A stretch of DNA of 64,000 nucleotides from Neodontobutis hainanensis (taxonomy: Eukaryota > Chordata > Actinopteri > Gobiiformes > Odontobutidae): NCBI GenBank assembly GCA_024349245.1, contig JALDNG010000089.1, positions 1,108,001-1,172,000 of the forward strand. The letters run 5' to 3'. Below, one piece after another: positions 24,501-38,500 of this stretch. Under the pieces are notes generated by a model. The model worked only from the letters and a program-made list of their open reading frames with translations, did no database searches and was not told the origin of the DNA. The translations under genes and the position numbers were made by a program. The first letter of the stretch is position 1. Each line of letters starts with the position of its first letter.

Positions 24501-27500
24501 CTGAAAAACATTCAAGAGGAACAGTGGATTTATTCAGTAGAAAAAACACTGTATAGCCATCGACTGACATCCATGACAACTTATATTTATCCAGGCCCCC
24601 ATAATATAATAATGTGTACTTGAACAGGTTTATGTGGATTTGAACAGGTTTTAGATGAATTGGAACAGGTCTTACACATTGCAGGAAAACCGGTCCACTG
24701 CACATTTGAACATTTCTGAAGGGTTGCTCTCAGTCTGAGGCAGAGGAAGTGGACTGACCTCTCTCTTAAGGTGTGTTTTGTAACTCTGAGCAGCGGGAGT
24801 CTGTCAGCGGTGAGCGTCTCTGAAGTGGGCCACGGTCGACCCCCGTCCGGCCCGGTCTGTGTGAGTGTGTCGTTAATTGGGCCCGGTCTCGGCTGGAGCT
24901 CTCATTACGAGGCTCAGGCGACACTCTCAGGTCACAGAGCTCACTTCCTTCACCTGCTCAGCTCAGAGTCACAACTGTTCAGCCTGAGTTAAACCAGACT
25001 GGTCTGTAGCGAAACCAGACCTGAGCCAGTACACCAACCTTTTACCTGAAGCTCAGTAATTTGATTTGAACAAATTTTAATTGGATTTGAACAGGTTTAA
25101 GATGGATTTGAACAGATTTTAGATGGATTTGAACAGGTTTTATTTGGATTTGAACAGGTTTTAGTTGGATTTGAACAGTTTTAGATGGATCTGAACAGAT
25201 TTTAGTTGGTTCTGAACAGTTTTCAGTTGAATTTCAACAGGTTTAGATCTATATGAACAGGTTTTAGTTTGATTTGAACAGGATTAAGTTGGATTTGAAC
25301 AGGTTTTATTTGGATTTGAAAAGATTTTAATTGTATTTGAACAAGTTTTAGTTGGATTTGAACAGGTTTTAGTTGGATTTACCTGAAGCTCTTGGTCGGT
25401 TGGTGGTTTTCGGTCAGAAACTCTTGGACGCTCTGGGAAAGGGAGAGAAACGTTACTAAAGAACATTATGAATATTATTCAAACTAAAAAACGGAACAAA
25501 AAGGTGTTCACGTCGACGAAGCTGAGCAGTTTTCCTGTTGTCGTCTCGAAGCTCTTTTTGGCCGCCTCACTTTTCCGAAGCTGACACTCGAGGACGGCCA
25601 CCTTCTTCTTCAGCTCGTCCAGCTCGTCCTGGAGCAACACGGGAAAAGGGTTCAAGCACCTGAACGACCAAAGCAGCGAGTTTGAGGCACTGTCCCCTTC
25701 TTTTGGGATTTTTAGTGGGATTTCTTTCCTCTCATGTTTCTAACTTTATGTAGGTGACCATGTTTGTCTCTGACTTAAACAGAACCTCCAGACTTTTGTC
25801 ATGTTTGTGTTAAGTTTACAGGCACTGGCATGTTTTCTATTCTACCTGTTGACAAATTACATTAAAATTATTCTGGCCTCAGTAATGGGACAACCCAACA
25901 ATAAGCCAAAAGAAAAGCTATCAAAAGGTAAAAAAATGTCGCTGCTTGAGCCCGATCTAAAAAAAAAGAAAATTAGGGCGTTTTTTTTTCTGCTTTTGAG
26001 AAAAAGCTGTTTAATTCTAATCTCAGACTGTAACAGGAATCATCTGAAAACAGACCAGAAGACCTCATCCAGACTTTATCAGGTATTTTAACAGAATCAG
26101 TCCAATCACAGCCCGCCTCTGAAGAAGGAGTGCTCCCATTGGTCGACACAGATGTCAATAAGGAAGTAATGTTTGTCAATCTAACAGAGAAAGTGTTCTC
26201 TGTTCAAATCCATCTAAAGCCTGTTCAAATCCAACTAAAAGCTGGAAAAAAAAATTGCTTTGAGTTTCTAAAATATACCAACTTAATCAAATTTATCTGT
26301 TTACGTCAGGATGACTTTCAGTCGAATACATGAGCTAACGTTTGTGTGTGAGGGTAAAATGTTTGTCCAGTCTCACATTAAAACTGATTAAACAGATTGA
26401 ATCATCTTTCAGTCTCTTGGCTCATTTATGATCCTCAAACTCTTTTTTCAGGGTTTGTTTGAATCTGGTTCAGTCCCGTGTGACAAAAAGAGGGTTATTT
26501 TTACTGAAATCTGGACGGTACCTATCACATAAGACCAGGAATCCTGTTCTTAGAGAAGCAATTTGTTTTTGAATAAATGGAAGATTAAAGTGCACAGGTA
26601 CAGTTTGGGGGAAAACAAGGCCTTTTTGTGAAAAGTATCTGAGACATTTCCTGGAGAATTAGTTTGGCATGATCAGGTTTATTCCTCATTCTTTGTATTA
26701 ACCCTTTCATCACCAGTGAACTCAGACGAGGCTCCTGCCAGACCCGGGACTGAACCAGGGACAGATTAAAACATAAACATTTCAAATAAAATTAGTTTAG
26801 TTCATTAAAATCCTAAAGTTTTTGCAGCACACTAAACATTAAACCGACTGAAACCTGGGAATGTTTTTTCTTCTAGTCGAGAGAAAATGGTTTGAACCAC
26901 AAATAGTTCATTGTAAAAGGCTTTCTGATGCCATCTACTGTTTGTTTTAGAGCATTTTAATAGAAGAAAACTCAGTGGTAGAGCGGTCGTTCTATAACCG
27001 GGAGGTTAGCGGTTCGATTCCCGCTCTCCCCAGTTTATGGGCAAAACACTTAATCCACCTCCACTGGTTCTGGTGAATGTGTGTTTGGGGTTTGGTCAGT
27101 CTCTGTCACTCTTCCCCCAGGCAGCCTCCTCAGATTTAGGTCCAGTGTGTCCCAGAGACCCCTCCTGACCCTCCTGATCCTAGCTGCTCTCACTCAGATG
27201 AACTGGTGCTGATTACATTATTATGGACTATAGTCATATTCATTCTCATTTGTTTGTATAATGGACTATTTGTCAGAGACTGTCCTGGACACATGTCCCC
27301 TCAGTCCGTCCTGAAAGTGGAGCCTACTTCTGTGGCTCACCCTCAGGGTTCCCTTTTCCTCAGCTGGGTTGTTTGAGTTGTTCCTCTGACCCTGATGGAG
27401 ACGCTCAGGTCAGGGGACGTTGACCTGTTCAAACTGTTGATTCTGTGAAGCCCTTTGAGGCAAATGTTGTGATACAAATAAAACTGAATTGTAGTGATTG

Positions 27501-29432
27501 AATAATGTGAGCGTTTTGAGTCTCTTGAAAAAAGCATGATATAAATCAATGCATTTATTTTCTAAAGTATATAAAAAGTATTTTAGCTGAAATTTTTTTA
27601 ACAGACAAACAGCTCAAGTATAAATATATGTATAAATACTGTCAATTCAATCAAAGTTTAACGAGACACATTTTATAACTGAGTTTTAGACATTAAAAAC
27701 CTATTTAAAATACATATTATAAACTTGTGTTTGTCTCCTCACGACTGTCTTCAGCCTGAAAGTGACCCGCACAAAGAGAAGAGAGCATTCTTTTTTAATG
27801 ATTAAATATGACTGAATATACCTTTTTATGATATTTGATGTTGTATTTTAAGTGTGAAGCACCTGTGGAAGGTGCTATATACGTAAATACATTTTATTTC
27901 TGACTCGTATGAACTCGTAGGCCAGCGCACAATGGGAGCAGAGCCTTGTCAGTGCAAGACTGTGATTGGAAAAAGCTCATCATAATGTCGACTCAAATCC
28001 TTCAGAGAAAAGTCTTGACAATATGTTATTCAATGATTAAACAGTTTTCCACAAATACAAGACAAACATCACACTCTGTGTTTCATTAGACCGTGCTCTG
28101 TTTTGTTTAAGAACTGTCTGTAACTGAACCTGGACAGATCAGCAGGAAATACAACTGAGCACTTTCTTAATATATTTCCATACGTTTAATAAAAAGCGGC
28201 CCATATTGACCTTGTTCGATGCCGGCTGCTCCTTCTGAGTCTTCAGCTCCGCAATCTCGGCCTCCAGCAGGTGGACCACCTCCTCATAGTCCATCTCCAT
28301 CCCTCGGGCCTGTTTCTGAGCCGCCTCTGCCAGCGTGATCCTGGTCCTCAGAGCACGGCTCTCCTCTGCGCCCAGCTTCACCTCCTGAGGATTTATCAGA
28401 ACAAGCACTGAAGAAACACTTTATCACGTTTTTTTCATCACACTTCCTCTCGCTCAAAGTTAAAGGCTGCTTTTAGAAAAAAAAATTGTATTTAGAAAAA
28501 AAAACAAGAGAATGACAAGGTTTGCATGCTTAGAAAAAAACTATATAAATGTCACAGCATTAAAGCTTATTAGTTTTGCAAAAATATTAATCCTAAATAG
28601 ATTTGATCAAGTTTTAGATGGATCTGAACAGGTTTTAGTTGGCTCTGAACCTAGGCCTGGGTCTGTGTCACTAATGGCCCCTGACGACGTCTCCTCAGGT
28701 GCCACGGACAGACGCAGAGTGGCCCCCAGCTGAAAACTTGACCTCGCTTTATTGAAGTGCTCTGATTCTAGAGAAATACACAAACAACCCACAAAACTCA
28801 GAACTCTGCATTATTCAAAGAAAAGCTGCCTCTGACAAGTTTCATTTCATGTGGTTTCTCTGTTTGAAAATAATCCGTGGAACTCAGTTGTGACCAGAAA
28901 ACCTTTTACACATGAGTGCCTGCTGAAACTGGAAAAAGATAAAGAACAGATTTTTAATCTGAGCACGGTTTAGTTTGATGTGATCAGGATAAAAAAAATG
29001 GCAGAAACAATAAATACAGAATAAAACCGACATTTCTCACAACAGCAGATATAGTCATTGAAAACATTATTTTTCTGAAGCAGCAGCGGCCGGAGCAGGT
29101 TCAGTTCAGTGTTGGCGTCTCGAGGCAGGATTTAAAACAGAAATAAAGCAGACTCTTGAGGTTCATGTGCGTTTTCTAAATATGGACATTGATTGTTTTA
29201 TGCAACGTTTAAACAAAGCTCAGAGGGAGTTTAGGGTTAAGAGCCTTTAGGTGTTATTTTAGACACTCCTCCTACAAACTGAGACCAGCATAAGCATCAG
29301 GCCTGGAAAAACCTGGACAAACCTGGAAAAACCAGTAAAAACTTGAAAAAAAAAAAAAGGAAAAGAGTGGGAAGTGTAGGAGGAAAAAAGAGGTATAGCT
29401 CCACCTGCTGCTCATTTAGTTCATTCAGTTTC

Positions 29433-29521
<89 letters not shown>

Positions 29522-32500
29522 GCATGACATAAAAATATTAGTTTTTAGGTGTATTTATTTATTTACTGTAATTTCAAATCTTGAAATTGATTTTATTTTA
29601 TAAAACTATATATTACATTTGTATATTCTTATTTGCTATTGGCTGCCGCTTCACTGTGCCCTGTAACATGTATAACTGAACGCTCTTGCTTAATAATAAA
29701 CTGACCTGTCGGACTTTACGGAACTCCTCCTCCAGCGTCTGATGGACTCTCTGAGACTCGACCAGCTGCTCCTGAAACCAACCAGGAACACATTCAGACT
29801 GTCCACACCTTTAGTCCTGCTTTAGACCAGGTTTAGTCCTGGTTTAGACCTGGTTAAGTCCTGGTTTTGCGTGTGATTTTTCTGTGGCTGACCTGGAGCC
29901 TCTTGATTTCTCTTAGGGCCTCGATGTGCTCCTTCCTCAGACGATCCATCTCTTCGGTGTCGTCAGAGTCCGATAACGACGGCTACAAACAGAAAACACA
30001 AATAACGAGTCACAAAACCAACCATAAAAACAGATTTAATCCCTTCTGCATTTTAAAGCTGCCTCGTGGTTCCTCGTTAGTGACGGAGGCTGGTCAGTAT
30101 CTGTATGTGAGCTTTAGTTCGAGGCTGTTCTTATTGATCTGATCTGCTTTGACCTCATTAGAAATCGTTAGAGGAAGTTGATTGGTCGGTTCATAAGAGG
30201 TCGATGTAAAAGAAACACCAGCAGCAAAAATCTGCTCCAGTTAATGATCCACATCAGAAAAAAGACCACACTTTTTGTTTTTTTTTTGCTGTTGACAATT
30301 TTTTTTTAAGTCAATGGTTAGTCGCCTATTCTTTGTTTAAAAAGTTCTGCAAAGGCCGTCAGAGCTGAGTTAAGGTTAAGGTGACATTTGTAAATCTCGA
30401 GCTGTAAATGAAGATGATCAAAGTATTTGGTTGTTAGTCCCAGTAAACCAGGACTAAACCAGGACTTTGTGAGAGGTTCTTACCTGAGGATTAGAGTCAG
30501 ACTCAAGTAACAAGGACAGATCTTCAGACGAGAACCTGGACTTGATCTGCAAACCAGGACTTTCCTCCAAATCCGCTCTGAACAGGTCCCGGACCACACT
30601 CTCAAAGTCTGGGAAAACAGGACAGAAAACAGGACTAAACCAGTGTTGAACCAAGACTAAATTAAGACTAGACTAGGACTTAATCATGTTTTCAGCAGGA
30701 CCAAACCAAAAACAAACCCAAGTGTTGACTAGGATATACCTAAGGTCTGAAAAAGGTCTAAATCAAGTCTAAACCAGGACTAAACCCAGACTGTATCAAG
30801 GTTAAACTAGGACTAAACCAGGACTTGTTCTTACCGGTCAGGGCCACAGTCCCGTCTGAGTCCGGTTTTAGTCTGGACCTGAGCGTCTGCTGCTGGGACA
30901 CTGTAGGTTTTAGAGCCAGGACCTCCAGAGCCTGAAGAGAACAAACACATGAGACCAGCTGCTGATCCGGACTAAACTAATGTAGACTAAACCCATCTGG
31001 ACTAACCCAACTTTGGGCCTGAGGCAGGGAATAATAATAATAATAATGGATTGGATTTATATTGCGCTTTTCTCCCGAGGGACCAAGGGACTCAAAGCGT
31101 TTACAGGCCGTCCATTATTCATTCACACACAGTCACACTGGTGATGGTGAGCTACAACTGTAGCCACAGATGCCCTGGGGCAGACTGACAGAGACGTGGC
31201 AGCCATTTTGCACCTACAGCCTTTCCGACCATCACCACATACATTCACTGAACATTCTTACACATTCATACGAGGCAAATTGGGTTAAGTGTCTTGCCCA
31301 AGGACACAACAACAGTATGAATTGTGTGGAGAGCGGGATTTGAACCGCCTACCTTCCAGTTGAAGGACGACTGCTCTACCACTGAGCCACTGCCGCCCCT
31401 CACTCAGTGGCCAGTTAGTCGCAGGGTTAACACTTAGAGACAGATAGCCATTCTCTCACATTCATTCAATAGAGACACTTTAGATTTGCCAGTTGACCTT
31501 TACATGCATGTGTTTGGACGGTGGGAGGAACCGGAGTACCCGGATGATCGATTTGGTCATTCGGGATTTGAACTCACAACCGTACTGCATGTGCAAGAAG
31601 CTAAGGTCTGAAACAGGTCTAGACCTGGTTTAGACCTGCATTAGAACTGGTTTAGTCCTGGTTTAAACCTGGTTAAGACCTGGTTTGTCCCGGTTTAGTC
31701 CTGGTTTAGACCTGGTTTAGTCCAGGTTTAGACCTGCTTTAGTCCTGGTTTAGACCTGTTTTAGACCCGGTTTAGTCCTGGTTTAGACCTGGTTTAGTCC
31801 TGGTTCAGACCTGGTTTAGACTCGGTTTAGTCTTTCTCTCAGTCTACTTTCATAAATAAATAAAATAAATCTTTAAAGTGCAGTAAACACAGACCTGCTC
31901 GAGCCGGTCCAGTTTGAGTCGACAGCATCTCAGAGTCTCTGTAAAAACAAACTTTGCTCTCATATAATTTGAAACTGTGATAGATCTTATGATGACACTG
32001 AAACATTAAAAGAAGAAAAGGAAGACATTAAAATTAAAGTCTGAGACTCACTTGGTGGAGTTTGTTGTTGGTTTTCTGTGTCTGTGGCGACGACTGTGGA
32101 GTTCACTCTGACCTGCACAAACACAATTAATGAATATGAATGATTTGATATTTTACATCAACAAAAAGAAAATGTGCAGAACTTATATTATAATTTGAAC
32201 CCATTAAGCATGATATTGTTTGAAGTTTTGGTGGAGAGCTGACCTGGCTGAGGTTGACGTCGGGCAGAGTCTCACTGAGAGGGTTTCTGCTGGAGCTGAT
32301 CTTTGTGATGACGGCTGGAGGCTGTGGCTGTGACTGTGGCAACGCTAACTGTGTCGTGGTGTTGCCCAGAGTCTGGGGCCTTCTCTGGGGCCCCGCTGCA
32401 TCCGAGCAGGCCCCTGTCCCGGGCCCCAAGATGGGGCTGTGAGGGCCACTGCTGGAGCTGGACGAGGATCTGCGGCGAATAAAGGCAATCTCCACCGTCG

Positions 32501-35500
32501 GATCAGGTCTGAGAGAGAAGAGAGAAGTTAGTCCTGGTTTAGACCTGGTCTAGACCTAGTTTGGTCCTGGTTAAAACCTGGTCTTTCACAGTCCCAGACC
32601 TGAGTTTGGTTTGTGAGAGGATCGTCCGAGCCTCTTCATACGTGACTCCAATCAGAGACTCTTTGTTGATGGAGACGAGCTGATCTCCCACCTGCAGGCG
32701 TCCGTCCTGACGATACAACAGAAAGCAACTGAGAGGGTCAGGTTGCAGAACCCTACATTTCCACTGGGGACACAGTAGTTAGTAACTATTGTTAATTAAA
32801 GTGCTTTGAGTGCCTACTACAGTAGGTGGAAAAGTGCTATATATAAAAAAATAATAATAAAAAAACAATTATACGGTACCTACACTTAATATATTATGTA
32901 TCAGTGGTGTTTTAACAGTCATACTTATTAAAAGTTACTATAGTTTTCTTTTTTGGAAGAAGCATAAGCAGAGAAAAGTAACCTTGTGCTGCAGCACTAA
33001 TAATCCATCTCGAACTGCTCCAAGCAAAGTATTTGTGGTTGAAACCTTGGCCTTGTGTTCACTGATGGTTCAGCTCTGACAGCTCAGGACCTAGGTTTAA
33101 TATTGAGCTGCTCTGATTGGATAAGACTGAGTCTGATAAATCCAATCAGCTCCAGGTTTCATTTAAAGAACCTGTCCTTACAGTGTACAAACACTTTCAA
33201 CAGGAGCCTCCAGATGGTCTGTGGAACAGTTCTATCAGACTCAGGTTAAGAGAAGAACCCTGAACTATACATTGCTGAGGTCTGGTGTATTTAGTACTGA
33301 CCTTGTGACAGTCTCCCCCAGGAACGATTTCCTGGATAAACACCATTGGTCCGTCCACTCTGTTGGCTCCGCCTTTTATCACCAAACCCAGACCTGAGCC
33401 TCGGGCCACGCAGATCAGCTGGATCACAGTGTCGCTGAGGAAAAGAGAGACGAGAGGTCCGCTGCTCAGACACTGACTTTAAGTTCATTTACAATTATGA
33501 CTGGCTTGTCATCGCCTCCAACAGTAGCCTCGATGTTTATCCAAACAACGAGCCAATACCAAGAGTCTGCCATGTTTACATCTGTCTGACCCCCCCCCCC
33601 CCCCATACTCCCTCATGTCAACCATTTTAAAAATCCACCACGTGACCGCGTGTACTGTTATCCTGACCCTATAACTGCAATTGTAGTTATGTTATTGTTG
33701 TTCGATGTCTGATGTCTGCTTTGTTTGTAATATGACTTATTTCATTTTCCGGATAATCCTTTGTGCTGCACTGCGGCTGCATTGGGGAAGGTCTTACTCC
33801 TTATGTGTCTATCTATGTATAAATGTTATATGTTGACCGTCAACACCATACAAAAGTTTGTTGCATGTTACACGTGTAATGACAATAAAGTTCAACTCAA
33901 CTCAACTCAACTACAAGAGTCCCCTTAATGTCACATTTTAAAAAACAAACCAAAAGAGTGAGTGGACTAAAGGGCACACACTCACCAGAAAACATGTGCA
34001 GGTGTGTGCACGTTGGCAGTGTGCACGTTGGTGTATGGAGTAGTGAGTCCCTCTTTAGGACTGAGGAGCTGAGGAGACTCTGAACGAGACGAGGACGAGG
34101 AGGAGGTCGTGTCTGTGAGCTTCCCTGAAGAAACGATAAACCCATCAAATAAAGATTTTTTTATAAAAATACTGTTGTTTTTGTTTGTCTTGTGCAGGTG
34201 TTGTGTGTGTTACCTGTGCAAGTGTTGTGTGTGTTACCTGTGCAAATGTAGTGTGTGTTACCTGGGCAGATGTTCTGTGTGTTACCTGTGCAGGTGTTGT
34301 GTTTGTTACCTGGGCAGATGTTCTGTGTGTTACCTGGGCAGGTGTTGTGTGTGTTACCTGTGCAGGTGTTGTGTTTGTTACCTGGGCAGATGTTCTGTGT
34401 GTTACCTGGGCAGGTGTTGTGTGTGTTACCTGTGCAGGTGTTGTGTGTGTTACCTGGGCAGATGTTCTGTGTGTTACCTGGGCAGGTGTAGTGTTTGTTA
34501 CCTGTGCAGGAGTTGTGTTTGTTACCTGTGCAGATGTTGTGTGTGTTACCTGTGCAGGTGTTCTGTGTGTTACCTGTGCAGGTGTTGTGTGTGTTACCTG
34601 TGCAGGTGTTGTGTGTGTTACCTGGGCAGATGTTCTGTGTGTTACCTGGGCAGGTGTTGTGTTTGTTACCTGTGCAGGTGTTGTGTGTGTTACCTGTGCA
34701 GGTGTTGTGTGCATTGCCTGTGCAGGGGTGACTTGGGGAGATCCGTCCTGACGCGTTGTTAGAACCATATTTCTCCATCAGTTCAGAAAACTCTCTCCTG
34801 AAAAACACACAACACCAAAGAGTCCATCATGACACTGCTCTGTTTTTAGTAATGACACTGCTGAAATAAGTAAGTACATTTGTAAAGTCTGTCTCCCCCT
34901 GGTGGACTCTGAGTCAACCACAGGTCAGTGTTTATTCCTTAAACCTTAATAACCCCAGGTCAGAGAGTCACTGAAGCAGCCAAATTCATAATTACGGCTC
35001 TAATGCATACAACCAGAATATAAGTATGAAACGTGCTTTGTTACTGTTTTAGGAAAAGATGTTATAATTATATGTTTTTATTATATTTATCAGAACAAGA
35101 CATTGCATTAGTGTTTTATTATGACTATTATTATATGTACTATGTACTATATGTACTCTTGATGTTTGTGTAACTTTAGCTACAGTACATTCACATATTA
35201 CTGGAACTCTGCTAAACATTTTAAGTTTTAGGTAAGTGCCTTTAGTCAAACAAATGATCAAGGAGGTAGAGTTAGTCCAATCTTAGTCTAGGTTCAGACT
35301 CGTGGAGGTCAGTGTTTGAAGGAGACAGTTAGTCCAGTCTTAGACGAGATCCAGAATCATGGAGGTCAGTGTTTGAAGGAGACTGTTAGTCCAGTCTTAG
35401 ACCAGGTCCAGACTCATGGAGGTCAGTGTTTGAAAGAGACAGAGTTAGTCCAGTCTTAGACCAGGTCTAGACTCACCTAAATGTGTCTGAAACTCATCAA

Positions 35501-38500
35501 ACTAAACCAAAATAAACAAACCCACAGCTCAATCAGCAGCTTAATCCATTTGTGTTAAACTCTTCCTCTATGACTCCTGCAGTGTTCAGTAAATGTGAGG
35601 TGAGTGAGTTGAGCCCTGACTCTGGTTATGTCACGGTGTCCTCACAGCAACCTCAGAGCGACCCGAGGCTCGAGGTAATCTCTGAGAAGTGAGGCGTAAA
35701 CGCAGGAGACACACAAGGTGACGGTTGAAAAGACGGATTCAGGCGGATTTCAGCTGCCGCTATTTATAGAACTGTTCAGTGTTTGGACCAGAGACAACCA
35801 CGGGACTTCATTACCCATCATCCACTTTGTCACAGGCTATAACAACAGAAAAATAACAAGGGGTTTCAAGGACAGAAGGACAGGATTAAACCAAGTCTAA
35901 ACCAGGACTAAACCAGGACTAAACAAGGTATAAACCAGGACTAAACCAGGTCTAAACCAGGTCTAAAGAAGGTCTAAACCAGGTCTAAACCAGGACTAAA
36001 CCAGGTCTAAACCAGGTCTAAACCAGGACTAAACCAGATCTACACTCAGACTAATCTAAGGCTGTAGTCACATTTGTAGCCACTTCAAGTTTGCACCAAT
36101 ATTAGAAACAATCAATTTAGTTTGTTTCAAAAAGCCTTAGTCCAAAAATCAAGGCTATTCTCCAGAAACACACTAGAGGGCGCTGTCAGCCCAAATGTTG
36201 TTCCATGTTTGTCTCTGAGTCTGGTTTTGTTGATGGACAATATTTGTTTGGATTGTTTTTTTCCCCTATCCGGAAAGATAAAAGTTACGTGACCTAAATC
36301 AAGATCTAAACTGGGACAAGACTGTGACGACTCCTGACCCTGATGTGGACATGTTGTTCTCATGTTTCTGCTGAGTCCTGGTGGAGATGTGTGTGATTTT
36401 CTGCTGAGTTGTGCTACAGACAGCGGAGCCCTGATTGTGTCGCGGTGTGTTTGTTTTGACGAGAGACAGAGTGACGTCTCGTGGAACAGCACTCTGTCAG
36501 AGACACTCAACCTCAAACGGAAACAAGAGTCCGACAAAGACCTGACGCAGGACCAGACCAGGATTTCAGCATTTTAGGACAATAACAAAGTCTAATGAGG
36601 AAACAACACCAGCAGCTGTAAGGATCCTTCTTTTATTTTGGATGTCTGAGGTGGTTCGTACCTGGCCTGGTCATCTCTGGCGATCAACAGTGTCATGTGA
36701 TTGGACAGCGACGCTGTTCTCAAGATCTCCACCGCTCTGAAACAAGACATTAAAGAGACTTATAATCACATAAAATACACTTATAAGCACATACAAGATG
36801 ATTTCCATACATTCAAACATAAACATATTGTTGATTGATTATTGATTATTAAAAAAATGTTTTGCTGCAATTCCAAGCTTTTATATTCAATTTATTTCCC
36901 AGTCCCAGTGCTGTGAAAGACAGCTTATATAATTCTATTAAACACTATTCTGATCCTATCACCGTATTATATCTGAACATGATTTGAGTAAAACCTACCT
37001 TTCGTTGGTGGCTCCGATCAAACTGATGTTGTTTACATCCAGTATGAGGTCACCTGACCTGAGCCGACCTGGAACCGAGACTAACTCAGACTCAAGACAG
37101 AGGACACAGGTTGGGTTTAGTCCTAAACTGGTTAAGATCCAGTTTAGACCTGGTTAAGTCCTAGTTTAGACCTGGTTTAGTCCTGGTTTAGCCCTGATTT
37201 AGACCTAGTTTAGTCCTGGTTTAGTCCTGGTTTAGACCCAGTTTAGACCTGGTTAAGTCCTTGTTTAGTCCTGGTTTAGACCCGGTTTAGACCCGGTTTA
37301 GACCTGGTTTAGTCCTGGTTTAGTCCTGATTTAGACCTTGTTTAGTCCTGGTTTAGTCCTGGTTTAGACCCGGTTTAGACCTGGTTTAGTCCTGATTTAG
37401 TCCTGATTTAGACCTGGTTTAGTCCTGGTTTAGTCCTGGTTTAGTCCTGGTAAATACCGTCCATTGAGGCCAGTCCTCCAGAGACCACTCTCTTGATGTA
37501 GACGCCAAAATCTTCTCCAGTCAGTTCTCTGTATCCTCCGATGATCTTCACTCCTGGAGAAACAAAGGAAGATACAGAGGTTTAAAAGTTAAATACTGTT
37601 CCTATAACTATGTTACTCACAAAGTAGTAAACAAACTTACTATACTAATTACAATATTAATAGAAAATACTTACTACACTACTCCTGCTTCCCCCCGGAC
37701 TGTTATGGTTGTGCCGTTCACTTAGGTTCCAATAAAAGAAATTGGACAGAATACTTTCAGATTTCATGGAACTAGGGCTGTACTAGGGCTGTAACCAAGT
37801 CACCAGTGTTTTGAGTCCTCAATCTGAGTCACTAATGACTCCTCTAGGAAGAAGCTGGAGCAGCATCAGGGAAGTCTCTAGACCATCTCAGGTCATGGAC
37901 AGAGCGGGGTCAGAGGGAAAGCAGACAATGACCAGTGCTAGTCTGCCTCCAACCCCCCTCCTCCTCTTTACCCCTCTCCAGACCTGTGGACACAAGCCCC
38001 TCCCCCCAGCCACATTCACCTCCACTTCATCTTTACCCCTCATACCGTGCAACTTCCATTGACATTGAGACAGTGAACAGTTTCAAGTACCTGGGTGTTC
38101 ACCCGAACAATAAACTGGACTGGTCCGACACCAGCGCCCTGTACAAGAAGGGCCAAAGTCACCTCCAACTTCTGAGGAGACTGATGTCCTTCTGAGGAGA
38201 GTGAGGCCCTTCTGAGGAGACAGATGTCCTTCTGTGGAGAGTGAGGCCCTTCTGAGGAGACTGATGTCCTTCTGAGGAGACTGATGTCCTTCTGAGGAGA
38301 CAGATGTCCTTCTGTGTAGGCTGAGATCCTTAGGGGGAGACAGATGTCCTTCTGTGTAGGCTGAGATCTTTAGGGGGAGACTGATGTTATTTTGAGGAGA
38401 CTGAGCTCCTTCTGAAGACACTGATGTCCTTCTGATTCTTAAGAAACTGAGGTCCATCTGAGGTCCTTCGGAAGAGACTGAGGTCCTTCTGAGTGTGCAG

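Noticed and set aside
26968..27035. Possible tRNA gene
   Set aside because: A and B boxes are present, but the sequence continues into SINE body and tail and does not form a good cloverleaf; it is a SINE head.
29297..29603. IYIYIY frames
   Set aside because: (TA)n microsatellite translated.
34211..34727. CRISPR-like direct repeats
   Set aside because: Vertebrate DNA, contiguous units without unique spacers; a minisatellite.
34109..34808. Open frames of 188-217 codons on both strands over the 24-bp array
   Set aside because: A 24-bp period without stops opens several frames automatically. Only the minus-strand frame continuous with exon 6 has a gene context, and it is treated as a splicing question.
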